A stretch of DNA of 64,000 bases, from positions 62,001 to 126,000 of the forward strand of contig NZ_WUEH01000011.1 in assembly GCF_010468615.1 (NCBI RefSeq), given 5' to 3'. The first letter of the stretch is position 1, and each line of letters begins with the position of its first letter. Below are positions 54,223 to 63,091 of this stretch, one piece after another. The translations under genes were made by a program, and so were the position numbers. The notes under the pieces were generated by a model that worked only from the letters and a program-made list of their open reading frames with translations, ran no database searches and was not told the origin of the DNA. The stretch comes from Pseudodesulfovibrio sp. JC047. GTDB taxonomy: Bacteria > Desulfobacterota > Desulfovibrionia > Desulfovibrionales > Desulfovibrionaceae.

Positions 54223-54975
54223 ATGCGCCACGTCAGGGCACTCTTTGCGGTACTGGTCCTGTTGACCATGGCCGGTTGTGGATCACTCAATCCATTTCCG
54301 AAGCATATCTATTCCACCCCGCCCCAAGAGACGGGCCAACCATCCCGGTATGATCCCAAAACCAACCCGTATACGGTGATGGGAAAGACGTATTATCCCT
54401 TGAAAACCGCTCAAGGGTATGATGAGGTGGGTCTTGCCTCGTGGTATGGTAAAGATTTTCATGGAAAAAAGACCGCCAATGGACGTATTTACAATATGTA
54501 TGGAGTGAGTGCGGCTCACAAGATTCTTCCGTTGGGAACCAAGGTCCGAGTCACGAATATGGAGAACAGCCGAAGCGTTGTGCTTGTTATCAATGACCGG
54601 GGACCGTTTGTTCATGGCCGAATACTTGACCTGTCATATGGTGCCGCCAAAGCGCTTGGGACAGTGGAACGAGGTGTGGCCAAGGTCCGCATTACCGCAG
54701 TCGGGACGCTTCCCGGTGCAACCAGTCGGGTGGCAACATCACCGGCCAGATTGTACCATGTGCGCGTTGGTGCGTTCGCGAATCGGGCAAACGCGGAGCG
54801 GGTCCATCGGGATCTTGTGGCAAGCGGATATGGCCATGCGCGGATTCAGACCGTGAATCGGGATGGTCGAATTTTGCATATTGTCCAGGCCGGAACGTTT
54901 TCCAGTCGGAAAAATGCCGAACAGGTCCTTGAGAGATTGAAGGATGATTTTCCGACCAGCTATATTATGAGTTAG
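54223..54975 (+). CDS. rlpA: RlpA-type septal lipoprotein (DPBB and SPOR domains)
   Basis: A 250-residue probable lipoprotein. The signal sequence ends LLTMAGC with Cys 19 as lipidation site (Met at -3 is slightly unusual). The double-psi beta-barrel domain holds VGLASWYGKDFHGKKTANG and VLVINDRGPFVHGRILDLS, with the family Asp and His. The C-terminal SPOR domain starts near LYHVRVGAFANRANAERV and should bind denuded septal peptidoglycan. The ATG follows GGAGGGG. RlpA acts as a lytic transglycosylase in some species. Confidence 0.92.
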   Translation: MRHVRALFAVLVLLTMAGCGSLNPFPKHIYSTPPQETGQPSRYDPKTNPYTVMGKTYYPLKTAQGYDEVGLASWYGKDFHGKKTANGRIYNMYGVSAAHKILPLGTKVRVTNMENSRSVVLVINDRGPFVHGRILDLSYGAAKALGTVERGVAKVRITAVGTLPGATSRVATSPARLYHVRVGAFANRANAERVHRDLVASGYGHARIQTVNRDGRILHIVQAGTFSSRKNAEQVLERLKDDFPTSYIMS

Positions 54976-55134
54976 TCTAGTGTTTAATCTGTATAGCAAA
55001 GTATGTATTATCGAAAAAGTTGCGCTATACGGTGCTTTTTGACTTCCCATAACCATTTCGAGCGTGTATAAACCGTCGAAATAAACCGCGTGTCATTAGT
55101 TAGACATCAAATAAACCACTTGTAGGAGTTTTTT

Positions 55135-55407
55135 ATGACCAAAGCTGAACTCGTAGCAAAGATTGCTGAAAAGAACGGCACTTCCAAAGCACAGGCTGAA
55201 GCTTCCATGAACGCCATTCTCGACATCATCCAGGACGAGCTGGCCGCAGGCAACAAATTGACCTTGACTGGTTTCGGTACTTTCAGCGTCAGCGAAAGAA
55301 AAGCCCGGACCGGCCGCAACCCCCGTACTGGTGCCGAGATCAAGATTCCGGCCACCAAGGTTGCTCAGTTCAAGCCTGGCAAGGTCCTCAAGGACGCCGT
55401 TAAGTAG
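55135..55407 (+). CDS. hup: HU family DNA-binding protein
   Basis: A 90-residue nucleoid protein. FGTFSVSERKARTGRNPRTG is the HU/IHF signature in the DNA-clasping arm, with the intercalating Pro in NPRTG. The N-terminal helical dimer region TKAELVAKIAEKNG is standard. The ribosome site is TAGGAG. Own terminator at 55430. Confidence 0.95.
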   Translation: MTKAELVAKIAEKNGTSKAQAEASMNAILDIIQDELAAGNKLTLTGFGTFSVSERKARTGRNPRTGAEIKIPATKVAQFKPGKVLKDAVK

Positions 55408-55429
55408 CTGCGATCAGAGAGGTATGTAG

Positions 55430-55462
55430 AAGCCCTTCCGGTGAATTCGGAGGGGCTTTTTC
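55430..55462 (+). terminator. Terminator after the HU gene
   Basis: AGCCCTTCCG (55431-55440) pairs with CGGAGGGGCT (55448-55457, one G-U), followed by five T. Confidence 0.85.
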
Positions 55463-55479
55463 GTGGATGATTTTTGTCC

Positions 55480-55513
55480 AAAAAAAAGTTCCCCACCCGT
55501 GAAGGTGGGGAAC
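55480..55513 (-). terminator. Terminator of the lactate operon
   Basis: On the minus strand the stem GTTCCCCACC/GGTGGGGAAC (55488-55497 with 55504-55513) is followed by eight T (55487-55480). It lies about 95 bases past the last gene of the operon. Confidence 0.9.
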
Positions 55514-55607
55514 CGCCATGCGCCTTTCACTGTGGAAAAGCGGGGCATATGCTTCTATGGAGTGCGTTCCATTCCGGTTGAAGGCGTCATGGGCTTGTGT
55601 GTGAGCA

Positions 55608-57758
55608 TTATTTTCTATTCCCTGCCAAGACTTCTGAGACGTGCTTGACCGTGATGTTCGAGCCACGTTTTTTCAGGCCGCCACGGAGTTGCATGATGCA
55701 GCCCGGGCAGTCTGTCAGAAGCGTGGTCGCGCCGGTTTTTTCCACGTTCGTGAGTTTCTTGTTCAGCAGTTCTGCGGATAATTCCGGGAACTTCATGGAG
55801 AAGGTGCCACCGAATCCACAGCAGACTTCCTCTTCATCACATTCCACGTATTCCAGCCCACCCTTTTCAATGAGTTGGCGCGGTGCGTCATGGACGTCCA
55901 GACCTCGGCAGAGATGGCACGGGGCATGGTAGGTCGCTTTTTCCGTGGTTGCTCTGAAGTCGTCTTTTTGTACTTTGAGAACATCATTCACGAAGGATGA
56001 ATAGTCGATGATCTTGTCCGCAAAGGCGTCAGCCCGGTATTTGAGCGCGGGTCTGTCCATGACCAGTTTGGGATAGTTGTGTTTGAGATGGGCCGCACAG
56101 GAAGCGCACAGGGTGATGATGTAATCATATGCATCAGGCTCGAATGCGCGGAGGTTCTGTTTGGCGACATCTCTGGATGCGTCCATTTCACCCATCATCT
56201 GGACGGGGAGTCCGCAACAGGATTGTTCCATGGGGTAGTCCATGGCCACATTGTTGGCTGCAAAGAGTTCGACCGCGGCCTGCATCTGTTCAGGATAGAC
56301 AAAGTCCTGCACGCAGCCGGAGAACAGGGCAACGCGCAGTTTGGGTTTGTCCACTGCCGGGCGATTTTTCTGCCACCAGTCGCGGAATGGTGTTTCCGCA
56401 ATGGTCGGCAGTGCGCGGAAGCTGTGTTCCTTGGAGAAGATCATGGGCAGATGGCGAATGAATCCGTCTTTTTCTGCCACGGGCTTCTGACCCCATTTGG
56501 CGGTTCGCAGCAGGGTATGGAACAATTTTCGGTTTCGGAGCACCTTGCTGAGCAGGACGCTCGGCAGAGGATGGCCGTCTTCTTCCTGAATACGGGCGTG
56601 GATTTCCTTGATGAGCCTGGGCAGATCAATGCCACCGGCACAGACGTCCTTGCACGCTTCACAGTTGATGCAGTTTTGAACGAGGTTTTTGGCCTTGTCC
56701 TTGCCATGGAAGAAATAGGTCAGGATCAGACCGATGGCACCGATGTAGATGTGTCCCATTTTGTGACCGCCAACCAGCCGGTATACCGGGCAGACATTGG
56801 CGCAGGCTCCGCAACGGACGCAACGATTGACCTGGGAGAACAGCGAATCCTTGAGCAATTCGGAACGGCCATTGTCCAACACGACATAGTGAATTTCCTT
56901 GGTGCCGTTTTCGGCTGACGCACATTCGTTGGCACCTGTTATCCAGGTGACATAGGACGTGAGTTGCTGTCCTGTGGCATTTCGCGGGAGGGCTTTCAGG
57001 ATGCGCAGGGCGTCGTGCAGAGTGGGCAGGAGTTTATCGATGCCCATGAGGGCAACGTGAACTCTGGGCAGGGTGGATACCAGACGGGCATTGCCTTCGT
57101 TGGTGACCAATCCGATACCACCGGTTTCCGCAACGGCGAAGTTTGCGCCGGTGATGCCCATGTCGGCTTCGACATATTTCTGTCGGAGTTCGCGACGGGC
57201 CACTTTGACCAGTTTTTCGATTTCCGAATCCTGTTTTGACCCGGTGACTTCAGTAAACAGGTCTCCCACTTGATACCGGGACAGGTGGATGGCCGGCATG
57301 ACCATGTGTGACGGACCTTCGTGGCGCAACTGGATGATCCATTCGCCGAGGTCGGTTTCCGTGACCTCCAATCCCGCGTCTTCCAGATCATGGTTGAGCA
57401 GGGTTTCCTCTGCGGTCATGGATTTGGATTTGACGATCTTGGTACAGTCGGTGTCCTTGGCAATTTGGGCGATGATCTGGTTGGCTTCATCGCCGGTTTT
57501 TGCGAAATGGACATGGATACCGGCGGCTTCGGCCTTTTCCTTGAATTCCGCATATAACGCTTCGTAGTTTTCTCCGGCAGCGTCTTTCGAGCAGGCAATG
57601 TCGTGGACGAGACCGCGCACGTCCATTCCCTTGAAGGCGTTGGCGCGTCCGGCTTTGTAGGCCACGGCAAAATTGTCCAAAGTGGTGCGTAGAAATTCGT
57701 TATCCAGAGATTCCTGGAGTTCTTTTCGATATTCTTTCAGGTCATTGGCATTTTGCAT
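55608..57758 (-). CDS. LutB-type Fe-S protein fused to a LutA-type Cys-rich domain (lactate utilization)
   Basis: A 716-residue protein. The N-terminal LUD domain (GITGANFAVAETGGIGLVTNEGNARL) is followed by two 4Fe-4S motifs, CVRCGACANVCP and CINCEACKDVC. A C-terminal CCG region has SCCGLPVQMMGE and VCCGFGGTFS, each with its partner Cys motif. It therefore combines LutB and LutA of the L-lactate oxidising LutABC complex in one chain. It matches the large Fe-S protein of the D. vulgaris organic-acid operon. Its ATG overlaps the lutC-like stop by 1 base and has GGAGG upstream. Confidence 0.92.
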   Translation of the reverse strand: MQNANDLKEYRKELQESLDNEFLRTTLDNFAVAYKAGRANAFKGMDVRGLVHDIACSKDAAGENYEALYAEFKEKAEAAGIHVHFAKTGDEANQIIAQIAKDTDCTKIVKSKSMTAEETLLNHDLEDAGLEVTETDLGEWIIQLRHEGPSHMVMPAIHLSRYQVGDLFTEVTGSKQDSEIEKLVKVARRELRQKYVEADMGITGANFAVAETGGIGLVTNEGNARLVSTLPRVHVALMGIDKLLPTLHDALRILKALPRNATGQQLTSYVTWITGANECASAENGTKEIHYVVLDNGRSELLKDSLFSQVNRCVRCGACANVCPVYRLVGGHKMGHIYIGAIGLILTYFFHGKDKAKNLVQNCINCEACKDVCAGGIDLPRLIKEIHARIQEEDGHPLPSVLLSKVLRNRKLFHTLLRTAKWGQKPVAEKDGFIRHLPMIFSKEHSFRALPTIAETPFRDWWQKNRPAVDKPKLRVALFSGCVQDFVYPEQMQAAVELFAANNVAMDYPMEQSCCGLPVQMMGEMDASRDVAKQNLRAFEPDAYDYIITLCASCAAHLKHNYPKLVMDRPALKYRADAFADKIIDYSSFVNDVLKVQKDDFRATTEKATYHAPCHLCRGLDVHDAPRQLIEKGGLEYVECDEEEVCCGFGGTFSMKFPELSAELLNKKLTNVEKTGATTLLTDCPGCIMQLRGGLKKRGSNITVKHVSEVLAGNRK

Positions 57759-58387
57759 TATTGATCCTCCAGAATAAGGATGTGCAGTTCAAGGGGACCG
57801 TGGACGCCCAGTGCAAGCACGCGTTCAATATCCGCGGTCCGGCTGGCTCCGGTGATGAAGGCCAGGTAGTCTGGCGTTTTATTCATGCGGGTGAGCATCA
57901 TCTTTTCTATGGCGTAGGTATTGGCCCGAATTTTTGATTTGGGTAACACGCAGACGTGATATTCGCTGACCATGGTGGCGAGTCGTAATTCTTCACTCGG
58001 ACAGTCGAGCATCAACGTGCCCGTGTCGGCGATACCGTATTCGGCAATGGTGAATCCGATGTCGATTCCGGCAAGATGGTTTCGCATTCCGGAATCAATG
58101 CAGTCGAAACCGGATTTTTTCGCTTTGGTTGACAGAGATTTGTATAAATCCTGTTTCAGGCCCGGTGCGGCGATGACTTTTGTCTGTTTGGCATCGCACA
58201 GGGCTTCGGCATTTTCGGACAGGTCTGCCTCGCATCCGCTGACCAGAAGCTGACATGCTTCTTTGGTGTCGCAGAGATTGATGACATAGTCGATAGCCGC
58301 TTCTTCACTTTCGATTGTCGTGACCAAAGCGGAGACAAGTTCCGCTTTTTCCACAAATTTTTGATACAATGTCTCCTTGGATGACAT
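57758..58387 (-). CDS. LutC-type LUD domain protein (lactate utilization)
   Basis: A 209-residue LUD-domain protein. FTIAEYGIADTGTLML and the C-terminal FITGASRTADIERVLALGVHGP are the family signatures. It is a subunit partner of the LutB-like protein encoded directly downstream (overlap TAATG). The start at 58387 follows GGAGGTGG; an upstream ATG at 58435 has none. About 60 bases from ackA. Confidence 0.92.
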   Translation of the reverse strand: MSSKETLYQKFVEKAELVSALVTTIESEEAAIDYVINLCDTKEACQLLVSGCEADLSENAEALCDAKQTKVIAAPGLKQDLYKSLSTKAKKSGFDCIDSGMRNHLAGIDIGFTIAEYGIADTGTLMLDCPSEELRLATMVSEYHVCVLPKSKIRANTYAIEKMMLTRMNKTPDYLAFITGASRTADIERVLALGVHGPLELHILILEDQ

Positions 58388-58449
58388 GGTATCCACCTCC
58401 AGATGTGTTTGACCCAGAGCCAATGGCTCCCGCAACGGGCCTTTAATGA

Positions 58450-59652
58450 TTAATTGACAAATTCCTTTGTTTGACGCGCGATAGCAAGTTCTTCGTTCGT
58501 GGGGATGACCCAGACTTCGATCGCACTGTCGTCCGTGCTGATTTTTAACGGTTCGGATGCTCGTTGAGCATTGACCATCTTATCGATCTTGATACCGAAA
58601 CAATCGAGTCCTTGAAGGGTGTTGCGGCGGACGATATAATCGTTTTCACCGATTCCAGCAGTGAAGATGATGGCGTCGACACGACCAAGAACGGCCATGT
58701 AGCTCCCGATGTATTTTCGGTTCCGGTAGGTCTGGACATCCAGGGCGAGTTCGGCCTTTTTGTCCCCCATTTCAATGGCTGCGTGGATGTCACGCATGTC
58801 GTTCATGCCGCACAGTCCCTTGAGACCGGATTCCTTGTTGAGCATCTGATCCACGTCTTCGGACGTCATGTTTCGGGTTCGGGCCAGCAAGGCGTGAAGC
58901 GCGGGGTCCACATCGCCGGATCGGGTGCCCATGACAAGTCCTTCCAACGGCGTGATGCCCATGGATGTGTCAACCGCCTTGCCGTTCGCGGTGGCGGTCA
59001 TGGAACAGCCGTTGCCGAGGTGGACAGTGATGCAGTTGAAGGTCTCGAAAGGTCGGTGCATGAGCCGGGCTGCTTCCTTGGCGACATAGCCGTGTGAGGT
59101 GCCGTGGAATCCGTAGCGACGAATGCGGAGTTCATCATACAGTTCGTGCGGCAGGGCATACATGTATGCCTTGGGCGGCAGGGTCTGGTGGTAGGCGGTA
59201 TCCATGACCACGACCTGCGGTACGTCGGCAAAGAGGTGTCGGGCCACACGGATTCCGGCCAGATGGCCCGGATTATGGAGCGGGGCCAGTGGAATGATCT
59301 TTTCCAGCTCTTCGACCACGGCGTCGTCAATCAGCGTCGGTTCATGCAGGTTTTCCCCGCCGTGAACGATCCGGTGACCGATAGCCGCGATTTCGCTTTT
59401 GTCCTTGACGACCCCATTGGGGCCGCAAATGAGATCAATGGCGAGCACCATGCCGGCTTCGTGGTCGGCGATGGGCTGTTCCAACGTGATCTTCTTGGAG
59501 GCCTCGGTGTCGGGGGCCACCTTGTGCACAAGGCGGCCCTCTTCTTCTCCAATTCGTTCGACGAGTCCGGTGCAGAGCACGGATTCGGTATTCATGTCGA
59601 GCAGCTGATACTTGATGGATGAGCTGCCTGAATTGATGACGAGTACTTTCAT
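58450..59652 (-). CDS. ackA: Acetate kinase
   Basis: Makes ATP and acetate from acetyl-phosphate. The 400-residue product has N-terminal NSGSSSIKYQL, RRYGFHGTSHGYV, HLGNGCSMTAT and the ASKHA nucleotide motif FTAGIGEND. It starts at the base following the pta stop, so the two are translationally coupled. It provides substrate-level phosphorylation during lactate oxidation. Confidence 0.97.
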   Translation of the reverse strand: MKVLVINSGSSSIKYQLLDMNTESVLCTGLVERIGEEEGRLVHKVAPDTEASKKITLEQPIADHEAGMVLAIDLICGPNGVVKDKSEIAAIGHRIVHGGENLHEPTLIDDAVVEELEKIIPLAPLHNPGHLAGIRVARHLFADVPQVVVMDTAYHQTLPPKAYMYALPHELYDELRIRRYGFHGTSHGYVAKEAARLMHRPFETFNCITVHLGNGCSMTATANGKAVDTSMGITPLEGLVMGTRSGDVDPALHALLARTRNMTSEDVDQMLNKESGLKGLCGMNDMRDIHAAIEMGDKKAELALDVQTYRNRKYIGSYMAVLGRVDAIIFTAGIGENDYIVRRNTLQGLDCFGIKIDKMVNAQRASEPLKISTDDSAIEVWVIPTNEELAIARQTKEFVN

Positions 59653-61767
59653 TTATTCACCTTTTTCGGCTTGCGCCTGGATTGCGGTAATGGCGACGGT
59701 GTTCACGACGTCCGGCACGGTGCACCCGCGGGACAGGTCGTTGACCGGCTTGTTCAGTCCTTGCAGAATTGGGCCGATGGCCACGGCATTGGCGGCACGC
59801 TGGACAGCCTTGTACGTGTTGTTGCCGGTATTGAGGTCCGGGAATACAAACACGGTGGCCTGCCCTGCGACATCGGAGTCGGGCATTTTGACCTTGGCGA
59901 CTTTGGGGTCAACAGCCGCGTCAAATTGGAGTGGCCCTTCAATGGGGAAATCGAGACCGCGTCCTTCGGTGAGGGTCTTGGCGATGCGGGTGGCCTCGGT
60001 GACCTTTTCCACATCTTCGCCTTTTCCGGAAGAACCAGTGGAGTAACTGAGCATCGCGACCTTGGGATCAATCCCGAAGATCTTGGCGGTTCCAGCCGCA
60101 CTGATGGCGATTTCAGCCAACTGGCGAGCGTCAGGGTTGGGGTTCACGGCGCAGTCACCGTAGACCAGCACACGGTCTTTGAGACACATAAGGAAGACTG
60201 AAGAGACAATGGAGCTGCCCGGTTTTGTCTTCACGAATTCAAAGGCCGGACGGATGGTCTGGGCCGTGGTGGTCACGGAACCGGAGACCATGCCGTCAGC
60301 GAATCCCTTGTGGACCATCATGGTGCCGAAATAGGTGGGATCGGCCATGCGGTCCCAGGCCACTTCGGCGAGAACTCCTTTGTGCTTGCGGAGTTCGAGA
60401 TATTCTTCGGCAAAGGAATCGAGCAATTCGGATTCAGCTGGGTTAATGATCTGTGCGTCGGAGATGTCCACGCCGAATTTGGAGGCCTTGTCGCGAATTT
60501 CGTCTTCGCGGCCGAGCAAAATGATTTCGGCAACGCCTCGGCGCAGCAAAATGTCGGCGGCGCGCAGAATCCGTTCACCGGACCCTTCGGGCAACACGAT
60601 CCGCTGTTTGTTGCGGGATGCCTTGTCGAACAGGGAATATTCGAACATTTTTGGCGACACACGAGTCGACCGTTTTTCAACCAGATTGTCGCGGAGTTCT
60701 GTCACATTCACATGTTGGGCAAAATTACCGAGGGCCGTGGCGATCCGTTGATGATCGTCGGCCTGGATACGGCCATACAACCGATTTAGTTCCTGCACAT
60801 TCTGGTAGGTATGTCCCTTGACCGAAAGCATGGGAACCGGAACGCCGGTCCATCCTTCAATGAGTTTGTGGACACTGTTGGACAGATCCAGTCCGCCGGT
60901 CAGGACAATACCCGCGATGTCGGGATAGGAACTGGACAGACGGGATGCCAGGCTGGACAGGATGATGTCCGAGCGGTCACCGGGGGTGATAATCAGGCTG
61001 CCGGGTTTGATATATTCCAGAAAGTTACCGATCTGCATGGCGGCGATGACATAGTTGTCCACCAGAGTTTGCATCCCGCTGTGCCCGTACAGGATGTCCG
61101 CATCCAGCCACCGTTTGACGTCTCCGATGCTTGGTTTGCCAAGGGCTTCGTTTTCCGGGATGACATAGAGCGGCATGTGTTCGCCGTTACGGTCGCACTG
61201 AATGGTTCCGCAGATGTCGTCCGTCATGCCCTCGGGGGCGCGGTTGACCACACAGGCCACGAAATCAACGCCTTTTTCGGACAAGGTGTCCAGCGTGGAT
61301 TGCGTGATATTGACGACTTCGACCGGGGTCTTGTCACGGCCAGACGAAATGACGAGCATGGGAGAACCGATGGTGGCGGCGATATCGGCATTGAGGTCGA
61401 ACTCGAATGCCGGGTCCTTGCCCTTGAAATCGGTGCCTTCGCAAAGCACGAAATCGTACTTCTTTTCCAGCGTCTTGTACCGTTTCAGGATGTTCTCAAG
61501 CACAAGCGCGTGCTGACCGGAATTTATCAGCTCACGCGCCTGCTTGAGAGTATACGCGTAGGTGTCGCTATACGGAATGGACAATTTGAAATGATCGATC
61601 ATCAGTTCAATGTCGTGATCCTTGTTTCCCTCACCCGGGTCATTGATGATAGGGCGGAAAATGGCGACGTTGTGCAGTTCTCTGAGGAGCATCTGCATGA
61701 CGCCGAGGATGACGGCGGATTTGCCACTTCGTTCTTCCGTCGCGCTCACATACAAGCTTTTGGACAT
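59653..61767 (-). CDS. pta: Phosphate acetyltransferase, long form
   Basis: Converts acetyl-CoA and phosphate to acetyl-phosphate. The 704-residue product has an N-terminal P-loop-like domain (TEERSGKSAVILGVM) and a DRTGG-like middle region, as in E. coli-type Pta. The catalytic PTA domain begins about residue 385 (RIVLPEGSGERILRA) and contains GMVSGSVTTTAQTIRPAFE and SYSTGSSGKG. It is directly upstream of ackA and about 30 bases downstream of the Fe-S subunit gene. Confidence 0.97.
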   Translation of the reverse strand: MSKSLYVSATEERSGKSAVILGVMQMLLRELHNVAIFRPIINDPGEGNKDHDIELMIDHFKLSIPYSDTYAYTLKQARELINSGQHALVLENILKRYKTLEKKYDFVLCEGTDFKGKDPAFEFDLNADIAATIGSPMLVISSGRDKTPVEVVNITQSTLDTLSEKGVDFVACVVNRAPEGMTDDICGTIQCDRNGEHMPLYVIPENEALGKPSIGDVKRWLDADILYGHSGMQTLVDNYVIAAMQIGNFLEYIKPGSLIITPGDRSDIILSSLASRLSSSYPDIAGIVLTGGLDLSNSVHKLIEGWTGVPVPMLSVKGHTYQNVQELNRLYGRIQADDHQRIATALGNFAQHVNVTELRDNLVEKRSTRVSPKMFEYSLFDKASRNKQRIVLPEGSGERILRAADILLRRGVAEIILLGREDEIRDKASKFGVDISDAQIINPAESELLDSFAEEYLELRKHKGVLAEVAWDRMADPTYFGTMMVHKGFADGMVSGSVTTTAQTIRPAFEFVKTKPGSSIVSSVFLMCLKDRVLVYGDCAVNPNPDARQLAEIAISAAGTAKIFGIDPKVAMLSYSTGSSGKGEDVEKVTEATRIAKTLTEGRGLDFPIEGPLQFDAAVDPKVAKVKMPDSDVAGQATVFVFPDLNTGNNTYKAVQRAANAVAIGPILQGLNKPVNDLSRGCTVPDVVNTVAITAIQAQAEKGE

Positions 61768-61800
61768 GGTTGGGTTCCTTGTTTACCTATCCGTTGGTTA

Positions 61801-63081
61801 TTAAAGGCTCTCGGCGTACAACTCGATGACGTGTTTGACGTCCATCTTTGCGTTCTTCTGGGACAGCATATCTGTGATCTGAAGCATACAGGCGGGACAA
61901 CTGGTGGCAGCGGTTTGGACGCCCGAGGCCATGATGTTGTCCGCTTTACGGCTTCCGATCTTCTTGGACATGTCGTAATGCGCGATATTGAAGCTGCCGC
62001 CACATCCGCAGCAGGTGCCAGCTTCCGCCATTTCCGTGAAGTCGCATCCCGCAGCCTTGACCAGGGTCCGGGGCTGCGCTGTCACGCCGAGGGAGTTTTT
62101 CAGGTGGCACGGGTCGTGGTAGGTAACGCCTCGGCCTCCTTTGATTTCCTTGGATTCTATCTTGAGAATATCAACCAGGAATTGGCTGATGTCCAGAGTC
62201 TTCTTTTCCAACTGTTCAAGGTCGTATTTCAGGGCGGCATCCCCACCATACATGCGGGGCCACAATTCCTTGATCGTGGCGGTACACGTCGCACATCCGG
62301 TGACGAGATAATCGAATTCACCGGAACGGAGTCGATCCATGTTGATTCCGATCAGGGTGTCAAAGGTGTCGGTGTCGCCGCTCGACAGGGCCGGAATACC
62401 ACAGCACGCCTGGCCTGAAGGCATGAAGACGCCAACGCCATGGTGTTTGAGCACCTTGAGAATGGCCTCACCTACCTGAGGGTAGATCTTGTCGATGACA
62501 CAGCCGACGTAAAAGGCCACCTTGATGCCGGATTTTCCGGCCGGGGTGTCCAGCTCCGGCACGATCTTGTGCAGGGGCTTGGTTGCCAGGGTGTTGAAAT
62601 GGCGGTCACGGATTACCGGCGCATTGAACCGGGCACAGCTGGAGCCGAGCATATCGTCCACTTTTTTGGTGAACACACCCTGGAATTTTGCCCCCATGCC
62701 CGTCAGTGTGTTGAAGAGCTTGGGATTTTTGAGCATACCTCGGAAGATGGTCCGTTTGATCGGCGACAGACCGAAGTAGCCTGTCATGATGGCACGGGCC
62801 TTCAGGAAGATGTCCATGACAGACACACCGGACGGACAATTGGCTTGGCAGGTGCCGCACAACAGACAGCGGTTGAGCTTTTCGTTGACGCCTTCCGGGT
62901 CTTCGAGCATCTCGTTGGCAAGTCCTTCCAGCAGGGCGAGCTTGCCGCGGGTGACGTCTGTTTCGCGTCCGCTTTCGGCAAAGACCGGACAGACTGCCTG
63001 GCACATGCCGCATTTCATGCAGTTGACAAGCTGGTCATCCAGCTCCTTGAACATTTGTGCGAGTTTATTGATATCAGCCAT
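61801..63081 (-). CDS. GlcF/HdrD-like Fe-S subunit of lactate/glycolate dehydrogenase
   Basis: A 426-residue electron-transfer subunit. Two 4Fe-4S motifs, CMKCGMCQAVCP and CLLCGTCQANCP, lie in the first 90 residues. Two CCG domains follow, with ACCGIPALSSGD and TCCGCGGSFN plus their partner motifs (GCATC, SCPAC). It would pass electrons from the FAD subunit encoded upstream toward the quinone pool or a membrane complex. The start at 63081 follows a GGGGG run; an upstream ATG at 63144 lies in the preceding gene. Confidence 0.92.
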   Translation of the reverse strand: MADINKLAQMFKELDDQLVNCMKCGMCQAVCPVFAESGRETDVTRGKLALLEGLANEMLEDPEGVNEKLNRCLLCGTCQANCPSGVSVMDIFLKARAIMTGYFGLSPIKRTIFRGMLKNPKLFNTLTGMGAKFQGVFTKKVDDMLGSSCARFNAPVIRDRHFNTLATKPLHKIVPELDTPAGKSGIKVAFYVGCVIDKIYPQVGEAILKVLKHHGVGVFMPSGQACCGIPALSSGDTDTFDTLIGINMDRLRSGEFDYLVTGCATCTATIKELWPRMYGGDAALKYDLEQLEKKTLDISQFLVDILKIESKEIKGGRGVTYHDPCHLKNSLGVTAQPRTLVKAAGCDFTEMAEAGTCCGCGGSFNIAHYDMSKKIGSRKADNIMASGVQTAATSCPACMLQITDMLSQKNAKMDVKHVIELYAESL

Positions 63082-63091
63082 GATTTCCCCC

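Noticed and set aside
60811-62418. A 535-codon plus-strand frame across pta and the Fe-S subunit gene
   Set aside because: It is antisense to two well-supported genes and spans their intergenic gap; no motif is visible.
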